A stretch of DNA of 64,000 nucleotides from Diplodia intermedia (Eukaryota > Ascomycota > Dothideomycetes > Botryosphaeriales > Botryosphaeriaceae): contig JAKEKT010000114.1 in NCBI GenBank assembly GCA_021495925.1, positions 1 to 64,000 on the forward strand, in the 5' to 3' direction. The position numbers and the translations under genes were made by a program. Shown here piece by piece: positions 22,009 through 34,415 of the stretch. The notes below the pieces were generated by a model. That model did not search any database. It was given only the letters and a program-made list of their open reading frames with translations, and was not told the DNA's origin. Within the stretch, counting starts at the first letter, position 1. Every line of letters starts with the position of its first letter.

Positions 22009-25000
22009 TCAGATGTCGATGGTTTCGTTGAAGTGAAGAACACCTTCGCGGTCAAAGTACCCATCGATGCGATCGGATGAAGGCTGCTCCGGCAACGTCG
22101 ATTGCTGCGTCGAAAGATCCGTGATGAGAACAAGACCGGCCGTCTTAACCGACTCGATGAGCGCGGGCGCAAGATTCTGTTGTTCGACGTGTAAGTACTA
22201 GCTAAAAAACCGCTGGCGAGGGGTAAGCAAAAATCCACGAGACATACCAACAAGCGTGAACTGCAAATGAGACCCATCAAGTTGTTGTTCTGCGCCACCT
22301 GCACAGCCTCCTTCACCGAGATTGTCGTGCGACCGCTGCTGTGCACCTTCTGTGAATCCGCCGCGGCTTCGATCGGATCTGCGCCAAGCTCGTTTCCGAG
22401 AAGGACGGGGTCTGTCGACACATTAGCGTTGGTCAACCTTTCATGAGGGAGCGTCACCGACAGTTGGGTTGCTTCCAGTTCAATGCCGTACACATGTCTG
22501 CGTTGAAACTGGAGAAAACAATCGACCTTGCCGCCGTCCCTGCCTGCACTCGCAGATGACGAGCATCATCGAACACAATGTTCAAAAGCGTGTCTGCGAA
22601 AGTGTTGATGTTCGGGGTTGGCCCAAGCCTCAGGCTTTCTTCCTCGACACGGTTAGGATACAGTATGTGAAGTTCGATGCGGACTTCGACGGGTAAGCGG
22701 TTGATGGCCTCCTTTAAGCTGACGTATGAGCTTGCGAGAATCTTGTGGATGTTCGAAACTACAAGCTGTTAGACGACCGCATTGTGCATGGAATGCCGAG
22801 TACTTACTGTCATGGGCAGGCGTGTTCGCCAAAGCGGCCAGCGCAGACTCTCCACCGCCATTCTCCACGCCGATATAAAGGAATTCCTCGGACGTCAAGC
22901 GTGAGACGGGTATGCCAAGTCTGCCGTACTTCACCTTCCATTGCGGGCACAACACTGGCATGCCATCGCAAGTCATCTGCACGAACAGCCTCACGTAGCT
23001 GCCTGACAAACTCGAGCCGGTGATCAGAGCACTTGGCGACTCGTCGAGCTGGCTGGTAGCTTTCCAGTAAGTGGCAAAGTGAGTGATCTCGAGCGGGGGC
23101 CCTGGGAACGGAGTGACGATGTTGAACTGGAACTTGATGCGGCCGATTGTTCGCAATCTTGGGTCGAACAGACCGAGGTTACAGAATCCGGAGCTGGACT
23201 CTCTGTTCCTAAACACCGTGGACGAAGCTTCCGTTCTAGCGATGACCTTTGCTCCGAAGGTTGGGTAGACGTCGAAGTCAATGCTGAAGGTGTCGAGGTT
23301 GTCAACCTGGAAGGAGATGACCTTATTTTCTTCCGACATGGGGAGTGTAATGTTTCGCGGGATCAAGTCCGACGATTTGGACGCAATGGTCAAGCGTGCA
23401 GCAGGATATTTGCTGTCCTCGTAGAAACGTATGGGCTCTGAATCCAACGCGCCGAAGTTGATGACAACAAAGGTCTTGTTCTCCAGGAAGTTGTGGCCGT
23501 ATCTCCTGATGGGGATGATGGGAGGAGGCAGAGATAGATCGGGGATCCCGTCCACTTCCATTGCCATGGGCTGTGGAGTGCTGGATGGCGGCGGGCCAGC
23601 CGAAAGCATCGGAGGCGCCGGTGCCGCTGGGGGCGGCATCGGAGTATCCTGGGAAACCGATGCCAACAGCTTCATGCATTCCAGATGGCCTTCCCACGTA
23701 GCGTAGTACATTGCCGTGAGGCCCTTTTCATCCTTGACATGCACGCTAACGCTGCAGTCCAAAAGCGTTTTCAAGCAAACCACATGCCCTTCGCTTGCTG
23801 CGTGGAACAGCGGCGTCCACTGGTAAAGCTTGTCAGGCTGGTCCAGGTTTACGCCGTAATCTCTAAGTAGCAAGCATATGCGCGGGTTTTTGCCGGACCG
23901 CGCCACTAGGTGTTGGGGATATAAGCCCTCGGCATCCGGCAGGATCTGCGGGTTTGCGTGCAACAGAAGCTCGACTATGGGCTGCAGCCCATGTTGGCAG
24001 GCAAGATTGAGGGGGATGTGATCTGACTCTCCGGTGGGATCAATGCGGGCATTGTGTTGGAGTAAGCTCTGCACGCATGAGAGATGGTTATGGACAATGC
24101 TGTGGATCAGAGGTGTGAAGCCGTCGTGGTCTTTGAAATCGACTGTATCTGGGGCCGTGGTGACAAGGTCTTGAATCATGCCGACATGGCCGTGCATGCA
24201 GGCGTAGTGGAGAGGAATCCTGCCGTACACGTCTGATGCCCTGACGTCGGCATTTCCTTCGAGTCCGATTTTCAGGACTAGCGACCGACCAGAGATGGCC
24301 GCCTTATGCAGGCAGTTTCTTGCGTTGACATCATCGCCTTGATCAAGATCAACGAAATTGGTGTCGAGCATGACCTTCAGAGCACTCTCTGGCGCATCGT
24401 AGGCGGTGGTCAGGAATGCCTTGGTGATGCGATCTCTTGCATCGGGCAGGACAACAACACGGCTAATCCACTCCTCGACGCCCGAGATGTTGCCAGATGT
24501 GATGGTCTGCAGGATCTGAGGATCGGCATCCGTGTCGGCATCGTGTAACCTGTTGGGGAACTCGGACGGCACCGATGTGGTGTACTGCATCTGCTCGCCC
24601 TCGGCCCACGCGGCAAAGTCCAGGAGGCTGGTGGTCGCCTGGTCCGAGAGATCGCTGATGACCTCTCTGTTGAAACATGGTTGCACCTCGACAGCGCGCG
24701 AGATATAAAGCTCTTTTGTACGGGACTTGGCTGCGTTAGTCTAGTGAGAAGGGAGGAGGGCATGAAAGCGAACCTTTGATGTTTTGTCCCACTAGAAAGC
24801 CGTCAGTAATGTCTGGAGACTGGTGACGCGGCCCATGGAAAACGCATCAGCTGGAGGCAGGAGGGAGGGCGCACCTTCTTGAGGATTTTGGAGAAGGCAG
24901 TGGCGTTGATTTCGACGAATTGCTGCAGCTTGTTGAGGTCATTGCTGAACAGACGGAAGGCCTCCTCCAGGATGACGTATTTGGAGGAGAGCTTGGAGAC

Positions 25001-25462
25001 GGGGATGGGCTGTGACTGGAGTGACCTCTTCTTCTCCAGCAGGGTGCTCAGACGCAGCTTCAGCTCGGCCTCCTTCTGCAGATAGAGCTTGTTGACCTTT
25101 TCGAGCTCTCGCTCAAGGCGGAAGAAGAAAGTGGCCTTGTTCGCCTGGAGGGAGGTCTGCGCATCGCCCAGACTAGGCTCGTTTTGGGCATAGATCACAG
25201 GGGTGGCGCTCAATTTCTTGATGAGCTGGGGAGCAGGTTAGGACGGACGGGCGGACTTGCGGGCGGAATCAAACCTTCTTGAGGGCCTTGTAGTCGACAA
25301 AGCTTGCGGCATACTCGGGGAAGTCGAGCTGCCGCTTCTGGATGTGCTTGCCGAACTTCCTGGACAGGGCAGCGAATCAGCGCCAGTCTGCATCGGGCCA
25401 CGGACGGGGTCGATGGTGGTGGGCGGCGGTCGTGCGTGGGCGGAGAGGACGACGACTCACAT
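22009..25462 (-). CDS. pho81: NUC-2/Pho81 CDK inhibitor: SPX, ankyrin repeats, GDPD-like domain
   Basis: Eight exons: 25462-25461, 25359-25275, 25225-24875, 24791-24774, 24725-22808, 22758-22462, 22411-22248 and 22176-22009; 1000 aa. The start codon is split: exon 1 contributes AT and exon 2 contributes G, giving MKFGKHIQKRQ, the canonical SPX start. The 18-nt exon 4 encodes WDKTSK of the basic SPX motif KILKKWDKTSK. Residues about 285-510 are ankyrin repeats (GRIPLHYACMHGHVGMIQDL, GFTPLIHSIVHNH, WTPLFHAASEGH, GLTAMYYATWEGH). The C-terminal third is the degenerate GDPD-like domain (FSSFNADMCTALNWKQPNYP, then GVLHFNETIDI). In Neurospora and yeast this protein senses phosphate through SPX-inositol pyrophosphate binding and inhibits the PHO85/PHO80-type kinase, releasing the PHO transcription factor. 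Exon 6 ends at a weak GTCGGT donor supported by the conserved NYPV junction. Confidence 0.95.
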
Positions 25463-26472
25463 GGCGCACGAAGATCAAGCTGGAATGTGCGTGCTCAGGT
25501 GCGAGTCGGAGACGGCGCCGAGCCTCACGGGCGGGCTGGGCAGGCCACAGGGGCGGGAGTGCTGGCGGGGCTCTCTCACAGCAGCGAGCGGGAGCGTGGT
25601 GTCAGGCGGGCCAGTTCCGTGGTCAAGAGGGAGCTGGCGGCTGCAGAGTCAAATTCGGAAGACGTTTGGTCGACGTCTTGTGGTGGGCTACGGCGCCGCG
25701 GGGCTGCACAGCAATTGGACCGAGACGGCGCGGCGCATGTGAGAGTCACGCGGCGGAGGCAAAAATCAAATTGCGGTGGTATGCAGCAGGAGCGTTGGAG
25801 CACCTGTCGGCCTGTCGCCCGGCGTTCTGAGGGCAGAGAGGCCTCGCGCCGGTGTTGCAGTCAGCCAATGGCGGCCGCCGCCCGAGAACGTGGCCAAGTC
25901 GGCGCCGCGCTATGCCCAACCCGTCGCCCCTACGGCTGCCCAGAGACGCCCGTTGGACAAACACCAGACCCGCCCTCTCGCGACGCGCCCACCTCTCGCG
26001 TCGCTGCCGAAAAATCGACGCCGCCGGGCGCCATGACGTCATGTCACATGCGGCCCTGCCCGGCCCGCGCTGCTGGGACCGCCTTCACGCCGCACCACGC
26101 ACATGATATGAGAGTCTGAACTGCGACAAGCTATTCTATCGTCTCGAGCCCTCTCATCTGTTGTTTTATGGGACTGTTCCCCCACATGCTCTTCCACAAC
26201 CAACCCAGCCGGCTGCCTCGCCCAACCGCTGCCTGCTTCCGCTGTGTTCTGCTCGAAGACAACAAATGAGAGCTGGTATCCTTCCCTCGCTTAAATTATC
26301 CTGGACGCCAAACGCTGCAATCAGGCGTCGAGAAGATGCTCGCTCATAGCCCGTAAGCGTCCCAACCATCAAGATCCACACTGCCCCGACGGACCTTGGT
26401 TCCACGCGACGTGCCCTCTGATCGGTCAAACTGTGTTCGGGCGGCCGCGCCCGTGCCCAGCTCTTGGTCAAG
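25463..26472. other. intergenic, NUC-2 promoter region
   Basis: Lies between the start of the NUC-2 gene and the stop of CRM1. It contains a CCAAT box at 25865-25869 and a perfect CRE palindrome at 26034-26041. No CACGTG (the PHO4/NUC-1 core) was noticed. No further gene is seen. Confidence 0.5.
26034..26041. promoter_or_regulatory. perfect CRE-type palindrome TGACGTCA
   Basis: The exact 8-bp ATF/CREB consensus, about 570 bp upstream of the NUC-2 start codon. Fungal bZIP proteins of the ATF family bind this site. Function here is inference from sequence. Confidence 0.5.
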
Positions 26473-29400
26473 TCACAGCTCGTCGTCCTCCAGCTCCGAC
26501 GGCTTCAGCAGACCACCCACCTTCATCGCACGCTCGCGCTCCTGGTCCTTGGCCGCCTTGGCCGCTTGCTCGCGCTCTTCCGCGAACAGCTCCGCGTTGT
26601 CGCCCGAGAACTCCTTCAACGAGATGAGGAAGTCACGGAGGATGAGCTTGAACCGGTTAAGGTCCGAGTTGGTCGCGAGCAGCCCATCGATAAAGTTCGA
26701 GATTTGCAGCCTGGCCACCGGTTAGCGTCACTGCACCATCGAGCACTGGGCCTCACTTACGTCTGCAGGTTGGGGAAGGCGTTGGCCAGAAGGTTCCCGG
26801 TGAAGTTCTTGAGGAAGTCCCTGTTCGAAGTGCCGGCAGGAGCCATCTCTGGAGTGTAGATAGGTCCGCTGATCTTGCCCGACTCAACGAGCCAGAACAT
26901 CTTGGCAAGCAGCATCGACTGGTGCTTGAAGCCGGCCTTGTGGTCGTTGTCCGTGAGCACGAAGAACACGTCTTGCAGGATCGTTGTGTAGAAGCTCTGG
27001 AAGAAGGTGTTGCAGGTTCCTGGATCCGTCTCCGACATGTTGGAGATGAGCTCGAAGCACATCATGAGACCAGCGCCCTCGACCTCACGGTTGTCGTGCT
27101 TACTCGCCCACATGCACGAATCGATGACGAACTTGAAGGAGCGTGCATCGAGCTTCAGGAGGGCGGGGAAGCAGCGGAGGTTGATGGTGCGGAGAAGCTT
27201 GAAGAACTCGACACGGTGATCCGGGTACTCGGAGAAGTCCTTGTTGATCATGTCCAGGGTGCACTCGAAGACCGCGTCCATGATGTTCATGATTTGATCC
27301 TCCATCAAGCTCTGTTCACTGTCAGCAGGGTATTCTCTACGTGCAAGAGGAATGCAAATACAAATGTTTGCATAAATCGGCTGAGATTGGGTCTCCAACG
27401 TACATGTAGCTTGTTGATAATGGTAGTCATCACGTTTAGCACCTCGGCTTCACGGGCATCAGGCACGTTGCGCTTGTAGTCGAGCAGCACAGCCTCCAAC
27501 AAGCCAGGGACCAACGTATTGTGGACCATGTCCAGATCATCCGCTCTCTCAACGTACGTGTTGATGAGCTTCAAGATTTCCTTCTTGATGGTGCGAAGAC
27601 CGCGGACCTTGGGCATCTTGGTTGCAATGTTGCCGTCACGCTGCACACCCTCGTCGATCAAGCCACTGGCTGCACGGAACATGGTGAGCATATCCAAGTA
27701 GATCCGGCCAATCTGAGGGTAAAAGTAGCTGCCAATTGAACTGCAAGCAGCGACGTTCGTCTTCATGATGTTGCCGATGATTTTGATGGTCTCGCCGTCC
27801 TGGAGAATGCTTGGATCCGTGTTTGCTGATTGGATGATCGAGTCCCATGCAGCGTTGGGGAGCGACATGAGCTCTTGGATGAGACGCTCCTGGATGCTCT
27901 TCTGGCCTTGTGCACTGATCATGTAACCGCAGGCCTCGTAGAAGGTGTGGATCTGTTGAGGCGAGAGATCCATGGTGATCTTGCGGAGGTTTCGGACAAT
28001 TTCGTCAATGAAGGGCTCCGTCTCCCCAGGCTGCAGGGCCACGAAATGCCGCCTACACTTGTTGGCAATCTTGATGAAAGTATCGCAAGCCATGTCCTGG
28101 ACACCTGTGACAAGTTAGTTACAGCCTTCAAAGGAGGGAATTTCCCGGACTTGCCCTCGTGGGTCTCGTGCATGAACTCGAACAGCTTGTTGACGACAGT
28201 CTTCAGGAATTTCCAGTGCGCCTTCAAGAACCTGGGGTATTGGCCGACAATATACATGATGTTGGATGCGACAACAGCCTTGTTGTCCTTGCCGCGCTTC
28301 ATTTCCGTCAGACCGAGCAGATCCTTGATGACAGTAACCAAGAATCTCTTCTCGGTCTCCTCGTTCATCGCACCGGAAATCGATCCAATGGCCCAGCAGA
28401 GAGTGTTGCAGTTAGCCCAAGACCACTCCGAGCCATCGACTTGTCTGGCGAGCTTCTCAGACATGATCTGCTCGGTATCATTGACGTCCAAATGCGTCAA
28501 GAACACCAAGCACTCCCTTGTCGACTTGTAGAGCTGGATAGTATCACTCTCCTTGACGAATTCGCGGACAATTTCACCCTCGTCGTTCTCCACAATCAAG
28601 ACTTCCTCAGGCCTGACCATCTTCTCGATCATGACCTGGCGCAAGTTGGAGAGCACCTCGGCGTACTTGTGCTTACGGAGGGGGTAGTTGGCAAGAAGGG
28701 CAGGGTCCCGCGCGCCGCCGTTCGCCATGCCGCCGATGCCCATGTTGATGAGCGGGTTGATATCGCCAATCGGGAGCTGTTGCATCTCATCGTACAGTTC
28801 CGAAACAAGCTTCGTCCAGTACTCCAAGCAGATCTTGAAAATTTCGCGATCCTCAATCTGGCTGATACGGATAAGGTAAAAGTGGCCGTGGATTAGGAAA
28901 TCGCGGTTCGGCAGGTTTTCAATGATGCTGAGGTGCATCGAGAAGTAGTTGCACAGGAACAAGGCCAGATTCTGAACAAATTCCTGGTCCCTGCTGTTGC
29001 TCTGGGCATAAGTGCTCTTCAGGTCCATGGAAAGCGGGATAATCTTGGAAATTTCCGTGAGTGTCTCGGTGAACATCTGGACAAGCTTCTCGTTGTATGC
29101 CGGCTCGGTGTGCAGGCCCGCAATTTCGGTCAAGCATTTAAGCGTGATGTTGCGGAACTCCGGGACCTCCAAAAACCGGCTGCGAAGAGTCTCGATGAGG
29201 CTGACGCCACTGGGCGGGGTCTCGAAAATGTAGCCAAGCGGAATCCAGTTGAGGAAGCGCAACAGCGTCTCCAGGGTAGCTTTGATCAGGGAGGCCTGCT
29301 CGGCGGTCCTCAAGACTTCGGAGCAGAGCTGGTAGATGGAGGTGAACTCGTCGCACATGCTCTGCTTGAGCTCCTTCGTTTTGGATGAGGTCATCTGGTC

Positions 29401-30113
29401 CGCCGAGTAATCGAAAACCTCTTCCGACAGTAGCCTGAGAATGACCATGTTGTTTTCGCAGATGGGAAGGCTGCTGTGGCATGAAGAAATGATCTCGTTG
29501 ATGAAGGTGGGCCAGTTGTGAGGCCACTCCTGCTTCAAGATGGAGACGAGGACGAGGTTCAGTTTGTTGAGGAGCGTGCGCTGGTTCCTAAGGCTCTCCT
29601 CGGTGCTGGAGGTCTGGATGATGAAGTTGACAACAAAGTTGCGGATACCTGCACATCGTTAGGGTGTTGAATCGCGGGCGCAGGCCACGGCGTTCATACC
29701 TTGACATTGGTCCCTGGGAAGAACCTTCCACCTCGTCATGATCACATTGTCCAGGACCTGCAGGCCCAGGTCTACCCAACAGTCAGCTTCGCTATTGTTC
29801 CAACACGACACCGGAATACTTGCACTTCGTCTGCGGGTACTGGGCATCTTGTAATATCTTATCAACCAGCAGCCATGCGTCGGGGTTCTCTTTGAACTAC
29901 AGCCCAATCAGTCAACGCCATCGAGGCTGAGGTGAGGGGTATGCGGGCGTACCTGGTTCAGCGAGGCTTGCGCTTGCTTTTGCTGTAGAGCAGGGTGAAT
30001 TAGCACAAGCGTGTCGGAGGCAGAGTTGCACGCGGAGAAGCACGTACGGTGTCGCCTCGACCCTCATAAAAGGCGCGGACGGTCGCGTCCAGCTCCTCGA
30101 TTGACATGGACAT
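26473..30113 (-). CDS. crm1: exportin-1 / CRM1 nuclear export receptor
   Basis: Eight exons: 30113-30048, 29982-29953, 29896-29824, 29771-29700, 29648-28155, 28104-27404, 27311-26761 and 26710-26473; 1074 aa, the normal CRM1 length. CRM1 carries NES proteins out of the nucleus with Ran-GTP. The N-terminal importin-beta domain includes YLGLQVLDNVIMTRWKVLP; the NES-groove region includes CNTLCWAIGSISGAM and GLTEMKRGKDNKAVVASN. The C-terminal part is canonical (FECTLDMINKDFSEYPDHR, and the acidic end SELEDDEL). Two introns use GC donors (29823 and 28154, both GCAAGT), fixed by conserved reading frame at TKYLGLQ and HEGVQDMACD. The residue aligned with human Cys528, the leptomycin B target, is Thr528 here. 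Confidence 0.97.
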
Positions 30114-32175
30114 CTTGAGAGCTGGACTGAGAAGATGCGGCTCGATTTAGAGCGGGGACGACGGGGGTGTGTGTGTGGAAGGGCGCGCGCTCAATGCCGA
30201 GGCGTGGTGGTCATGCGCGGAGGTGAGGTTGAGGTAGGTTTGCTGGCGCGGGACGTAACGCGATGGGATGGCGGGGCAGGGTTGGACGCGCGGGCGCAGG
30301 CTGCCTGGACGGACCGCGAAGCGCGTGGAAAATTGGGGCAGCGAAGGGCGCGGGCGGTGCTCGGGAGAGGGAGAGGGAGAGAGCCTCGACGTGGCAAGGT
30401 AGAGAGGCAGATGCACGCGAAAAGGTGACGGCGGATAAGAAGGACGTGCAGCAGAGGCGCCTCTGCTTCACGCGGCGGGACAGCAACCCCGGTTTGAGGA
30501 TTATCCGGGTGCCGGCGGCTGCCAGCTGAGCTACAGGATTTGCTGGTAAGCTCCACCCCCCATCGCCAGTCCTCACTTGCTTCATGTCTCCGCCTTTGCT
30601 CCCACAGAAAACCCGAGCGCTGTCCGCCCGCCCGCCCGCCCGCTCCAGCCCCGGGGCTTCTTGATATACCTCGACCTGCGGCGGATGCGACACGTCCCTT
30701 CCAGAGCCGCCCCGCGCGGAATGCAGGTCTGGCGGTGGCACGTTGGCAGCGCGGGGTATGCTCCATTCACGCGCTGGCAGGCTGGGCCGTTCTACTGATT
30801 GTATGCTCCTTTGTCCTCTGCAGTTTCCATCACAGCAACCGACTCAGGCCACCGTCACTGTGCCACACTCGGAACAATCATGAGACTTCGGAAGCAGCCG
30901 CATCGCACCCGTCCGCAGCTCCCGATCTCTATGCGCCTTTGCCCGAGGGTCAGTCAGCTCAAGCCGCGCAGTGACAGTTTCGTGATGATACCATGGTGTT
31001 GTCCTCTCAGGATCCCGCGGGGTACGACGTGGCTTGCGCTTGCATCGGATGCGGCAAAGAACTCCCTCGAATGCTGAGTCTATCATCTGCAGGCCCATTG
31101 ACGTGGCGCCGAGTAGTCCGGATGAGCTTCATTGGCGGGTACACGCATGTGCATAAACCTCAGCTTTGCCCTGCACAACTCCCGTCGTACACCAATCTCT
31201 TTCCCTTTGTACTACTTCCAGAGACGGCACATGCTGATGGACTTGAGCTTCTGCATACCGAAGCACTCGGCCCAGGAATTGACTCTGATATCACGAACTG
31301 CGCTCGAATTCCAGCATCGATTGCAACGACCGATTTGGAAGCGTGCAGGAGCGTCCGTGGGTGTTTCAGATCGACCGATGCATCAGAAAGCTTGCTTCAG
31401 CAGCCAACGAAGCGCACGATAGTGTAGGAATGGGCGCTACCGCGGCAAGGACTTCCGTGGCGTCCCCGCGCTTGGTAATAGCGGGCCGCCACCGCCTTGC
31501 CTGGAGTCAATTGTAGCTGAAGAAGCCATGGCACGTGGGCATGGTGAAAGGCCTGCTGGCGGCCAAAAGGGCTGCCAGCTGTTCTAGCGGGTTCGGGGGC
31601 GCTGTCTAGCAGCTTAGTTAGCAGGCCGTCGGGCAGATGCAGGGAGAAAGCATCCAAGCGCGATCGCTTGTGCTTGAGAGATCGGGGACGTGCGGGCTCG
31701 GCCAGCTCCAATTCCAGGGTCTTCACGCGCAAAAGCCGGCACCCGCGCCTGCAATAATGAGAGCCAGAATGAATCGCTCGTCGTTCCGCGCGCCGCTGCT
31801 TGGCGGCAGGCAGGCGGCCGGCCGTTGATGCAGCGCATATCAACCTACTAGGAAAGGCGGTATGACGTCGGCAGCCGCAGTTGGGCAGAGATGGAGAAGC
31901 TTCCCTTAGCCAAGCGCGCTAAAGCAGCGCAGCGCCCGTCACCTCACTTCTGCCCGGACAAGCAAATCATCACGGGACAACGAAGCCGTACATATACAAC
32001 GCGTGCCCTCGCCAACGCCCTCCAATAGCAGGCGCGTTTCTGTCGCATCCACGCTCCGCCCACCACTCGCGGAATCCCACGCCCTCCTGTCTTTTCGCCT
32101 CCAGCGCCTCTTTCACACGCCGCAACCGCCTCCTGTACGCACCCGTCCATCGCCCACCTTTGCACACCACCCACC
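30114..32175. other. 2-kb divergent intergenic region (CRM1 / YPI1)
   Basis: Both flanking genes are transcribed away from this region, so it holds two promoters. It includes short GC-rich repeats of CCGC/CGCC type near 30625-30645. No coding frame with a domain is seen on either strand. Confidence 0.5.
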
Positions 32176-32714
32176 ATGGCCAACACCCCTGTCCCGTCCG
32201 CGCTGCGCACCGCCGAGGCTTCGGCCTCAAACGGCTCCATCGTCACCACCGAATCCGGAGACTCGCCGTTGAACCTCCCGTCAGGCACCCTGCGCCTGCG
32301 CGCCGAGCCCGTGCAGCGCCGCCACATCCAATGGGCCGAGGACGTCGTTGACAACGAAGGAATGGGCAAGAAGTCGTCGAAAGGTACGCGCGAGCACTCC
32401 CCGGTTTTTGGCGCCGCTGTCGCCACGTGTGCGATCACAGGGCTGACAATGCTTACACAGTGTGCTGCATCTACCACAAGCAGCGCGAGTTCGGCGAATC
32501 CTCCGACGAGTCCTCGTCCGACGACTCGTCTTCCGACGAAGACTCGGACAGCGAGCCCGACAACAGCTCCGCGCGCCCCACCAACAGCCGCGGTCGCGCT
32601 CACAACCACCACGGCAAGGGCGGCAGTGGCCCGAAGAAGGCACGGAAGAGGAGCCCGAACGCGTACGAGAAGATGCCCAACTACACCAAGAACAAGGGCG
32701 GCGATGACAAATAG
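32176..32714 (+). CDS. ypi1: type 1 protein phosphatase inhibitor Ypi1 (PPP1R11 family)
   Basis: Two exons, 32176-32383 and 32461-32714, with a 77-nt GT-AG intron; 153 aa. The signature block RRHIQWAEDVVDNEGMGKK, followed after the splice by SSKVCCIYHKQREFGESSDE, is the conserved core of the yeast Ypi1 / human PPP1R11 family, including the HIQW variant of the PP1-docking motif and the paired cysteines. The remainder is disordered: an acidic Ser/Asp/Glu tract followed by a basic, glycine-containing tail ending KMPNYTKNKGGDDK. The protein acts in the nucleus with PP1 (Glc7) and its regulator Sds22. The splice falls inside the most conserved block, which confirms the model. Confidence 0.95.
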
Positions 32715-33470
32715 ATCCGGTAGAGACGGTGTTTGGGCTTCATGATTGAATGATCTTGCATTTCTTTGCGGGGCGTTGGGGCTACCACATTCGCATCAAG
32801 CGACGGTGTTCGGATCTTACTATCTTTCACGTCTTTGTTCGGGGCAAAAGCAAGAAATTGGGCCACAGGCTGGCACTCCGGCGACTCCGGTATCTCACAT
32901 GGTTATGGCTCATCGTTGTCTAGGATAGACTAGACGCAATTGAACGGCTCGCTTGGGCGCCATTTCTCCCTAGTACTTCCTCGAACGTTGTTGTCCTGGA
33001 TATCTTTTCGGTCTCCAGTCAGAAGTGGTTGGGGTTCAACCAGTCCCCTTTCTACTACCTCGCAGAATCGCCAAGCCTTGTTTGGTGTCGGGTGCACCCT
33101 ACACACAGAACTTGCGGGCCTTTTTGAACCACCGGTTACAACGCTCTATGATTCATCATGTGCTAACCGTGCACTGTCAACTTATCACGGGCCCAATGTA
33201 GAGCCAACTGGTCTGCAGAACTGGAGGGCACGTTTATTGGGTCGGGATAGCAAAATTTTCCTCGGCGTGTGTATAAAATATGCGCCGACAGACTTCTGTA
33301 TGCGAAACAGATTCCGTCTTGCCATTTCGAAGGAGTGCCGCGCGGTACGTTATGAAGACGTTGAGTTTGGGTGCTCTTTCTAATGCCTCGATAGAACAAA
33401 ATGGTAGACAAGGTCAATTCACTCAAACATACCTACAGTCTCGACTCTCATCCATCCTCAGCCGGATTAG
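32715..33470. other. intergenic, lower GC, no supported gene
   Basis: 3' flank of YPI1 and 5' flank of the next ORF. Short frames only. An ATG at 33401 starts a 49-codon frame whose relation to the next ORF is unclear. Confidence 0.45.
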
Positions 33471-34130
33471 ACGAATGCACGCAGCCGCAACACCAGTCAG
33501 AGCAATCTATATCGACTCTCGAGAGAAGCTTGGTTGTTGACTGGCCTACATAGGGCACTGTGCGACAAATCCCGCGTGGAATCGCTCAAAAAGGAGATAC
33601 TGAGTAAGCACGAGCATGGAAACTCCGAAGCAACATCTCCTGACATTGTTCGAAATGCACAAGCTCTCGTGAATTTCGAGTATCCTGGCGGCCGGAAACG
33701 ACTACTCTTCGAGAACTGTGGCGACTCTGCCTCGTGCCTACTTGGGCTTCAGCACGAGAACTCCGCCTTCCATGGCTGTATTCGCGGCACCATGCCTTTG
33801 ATCCTCGGCGGCCCACGAACGAAGTCAGCCCATGTCATACTGTCCGCACTGGTTATGTATGAGGGTGGTGATGATGTATCGGAACTCAGCCCATGCTCGA
33901 TTTGCCTTTACGGAGTCTCGGTGAAGGCGCATTCGGAGTGGCTGACATTCGGGAGGACGGACGAGCAAGCGGGTCAGCCGCCATGGCGAATTCAGGCACT
34001 CCTTCTCGAGCTGCTTCATCGGAAAATTTTCGATAACCTTCAAAAGAAGCGGGGGGAGAGGATCCAGGACGTATTGATGAAGACACTGGCGAAGAAGTCC
34101 AGGCACTTGGAGGATGGGTTTACACATTGA
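33471..34130 (+). CDS. uncharacterised protein A (5' end uncertain)
   Basis: Open frame to a TGA at 34128-34130, with no early in-frame ATG, so an upstream exon is required. A good intron candidate runs 33603-33659 (GTAAGC donor, CTGAC branch, AAG acceptor) and keeps the frame, joining KKEIL to TLVNFEYPGGRKRLLFENC. One possible start is the ATG at 33401 joined to an acceptor near 33500; this is speculative. Recognisable text includes SICLYGVSVKAHSEWLTFGR and PPWRIQALLLELLHRKIF. No known domain is recognised. Local GC is lower than in the neighbouring housekeeping genes, which suggests a lineage-specific or fast-evolving gene. Its C-terminal layout resembles that of ORF B downstream. Confidence 0.5.
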   Translation, partial: TNARSRNTSQSNLYRLSREAWLLTGLHRALCDKSRVESLKKEILSKHEHGNSEATSPDIVRNAQALVNFEYPGGRKRLLFENCGDSASCLLGLQHENSAFHGCIRGTMPLILGGPRTKSAHVILSALVMYEGGDDVSELSPCSICLYGVSVKAHSEWLTFGRTDEQAGQPPWRIQALLLELLHRKIFDNLQKKRGERIQDVLMKTLAKKSRHLEDGFTH

Positions 34131-34415
34131 GCGGTGGTGGCGTTGTTTGGGCTTCCTCGGTAGGGCCGGTGCGCTGTAATTTCTTGGAAGAGAGCTTTAA
34201 GAGACGGTACCTGGGCATGTTGCAGCTAGTCTCCCCCAAAACATGTTCAGTCTGGTACGTTCCCGCCGACGCCTAGTTTATGTGTGCTTCGCCAGGAGAG
34301 GCCAACCCACTCCACTAACCCCCACTACTGGTGTGACTTGGATGGTACGGAACAGACTCATGAGGTCAGAGTTGGGGAGACCCCGGTTTTGGATCGCACA
34401 ACATTTGAGCGTTGA
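34131..34415. other. short spacer between ORF A and ORF B
   Basis: Either a spacer or an intron or 5' exon of ORF B. No clean donor follows ORF A, so I treat them as separate genes. Confidence 0.35.

Noticed and set aside
30460..30548. tRNA-like stretch on the minus strand (CCTGTAGCTCAGCTGGCAG)
   Set aside because: Only the D-arm-like part fits; no acceptor pairing, no proper anticodon loop, and the T-arm-like part lacks TTCGA.
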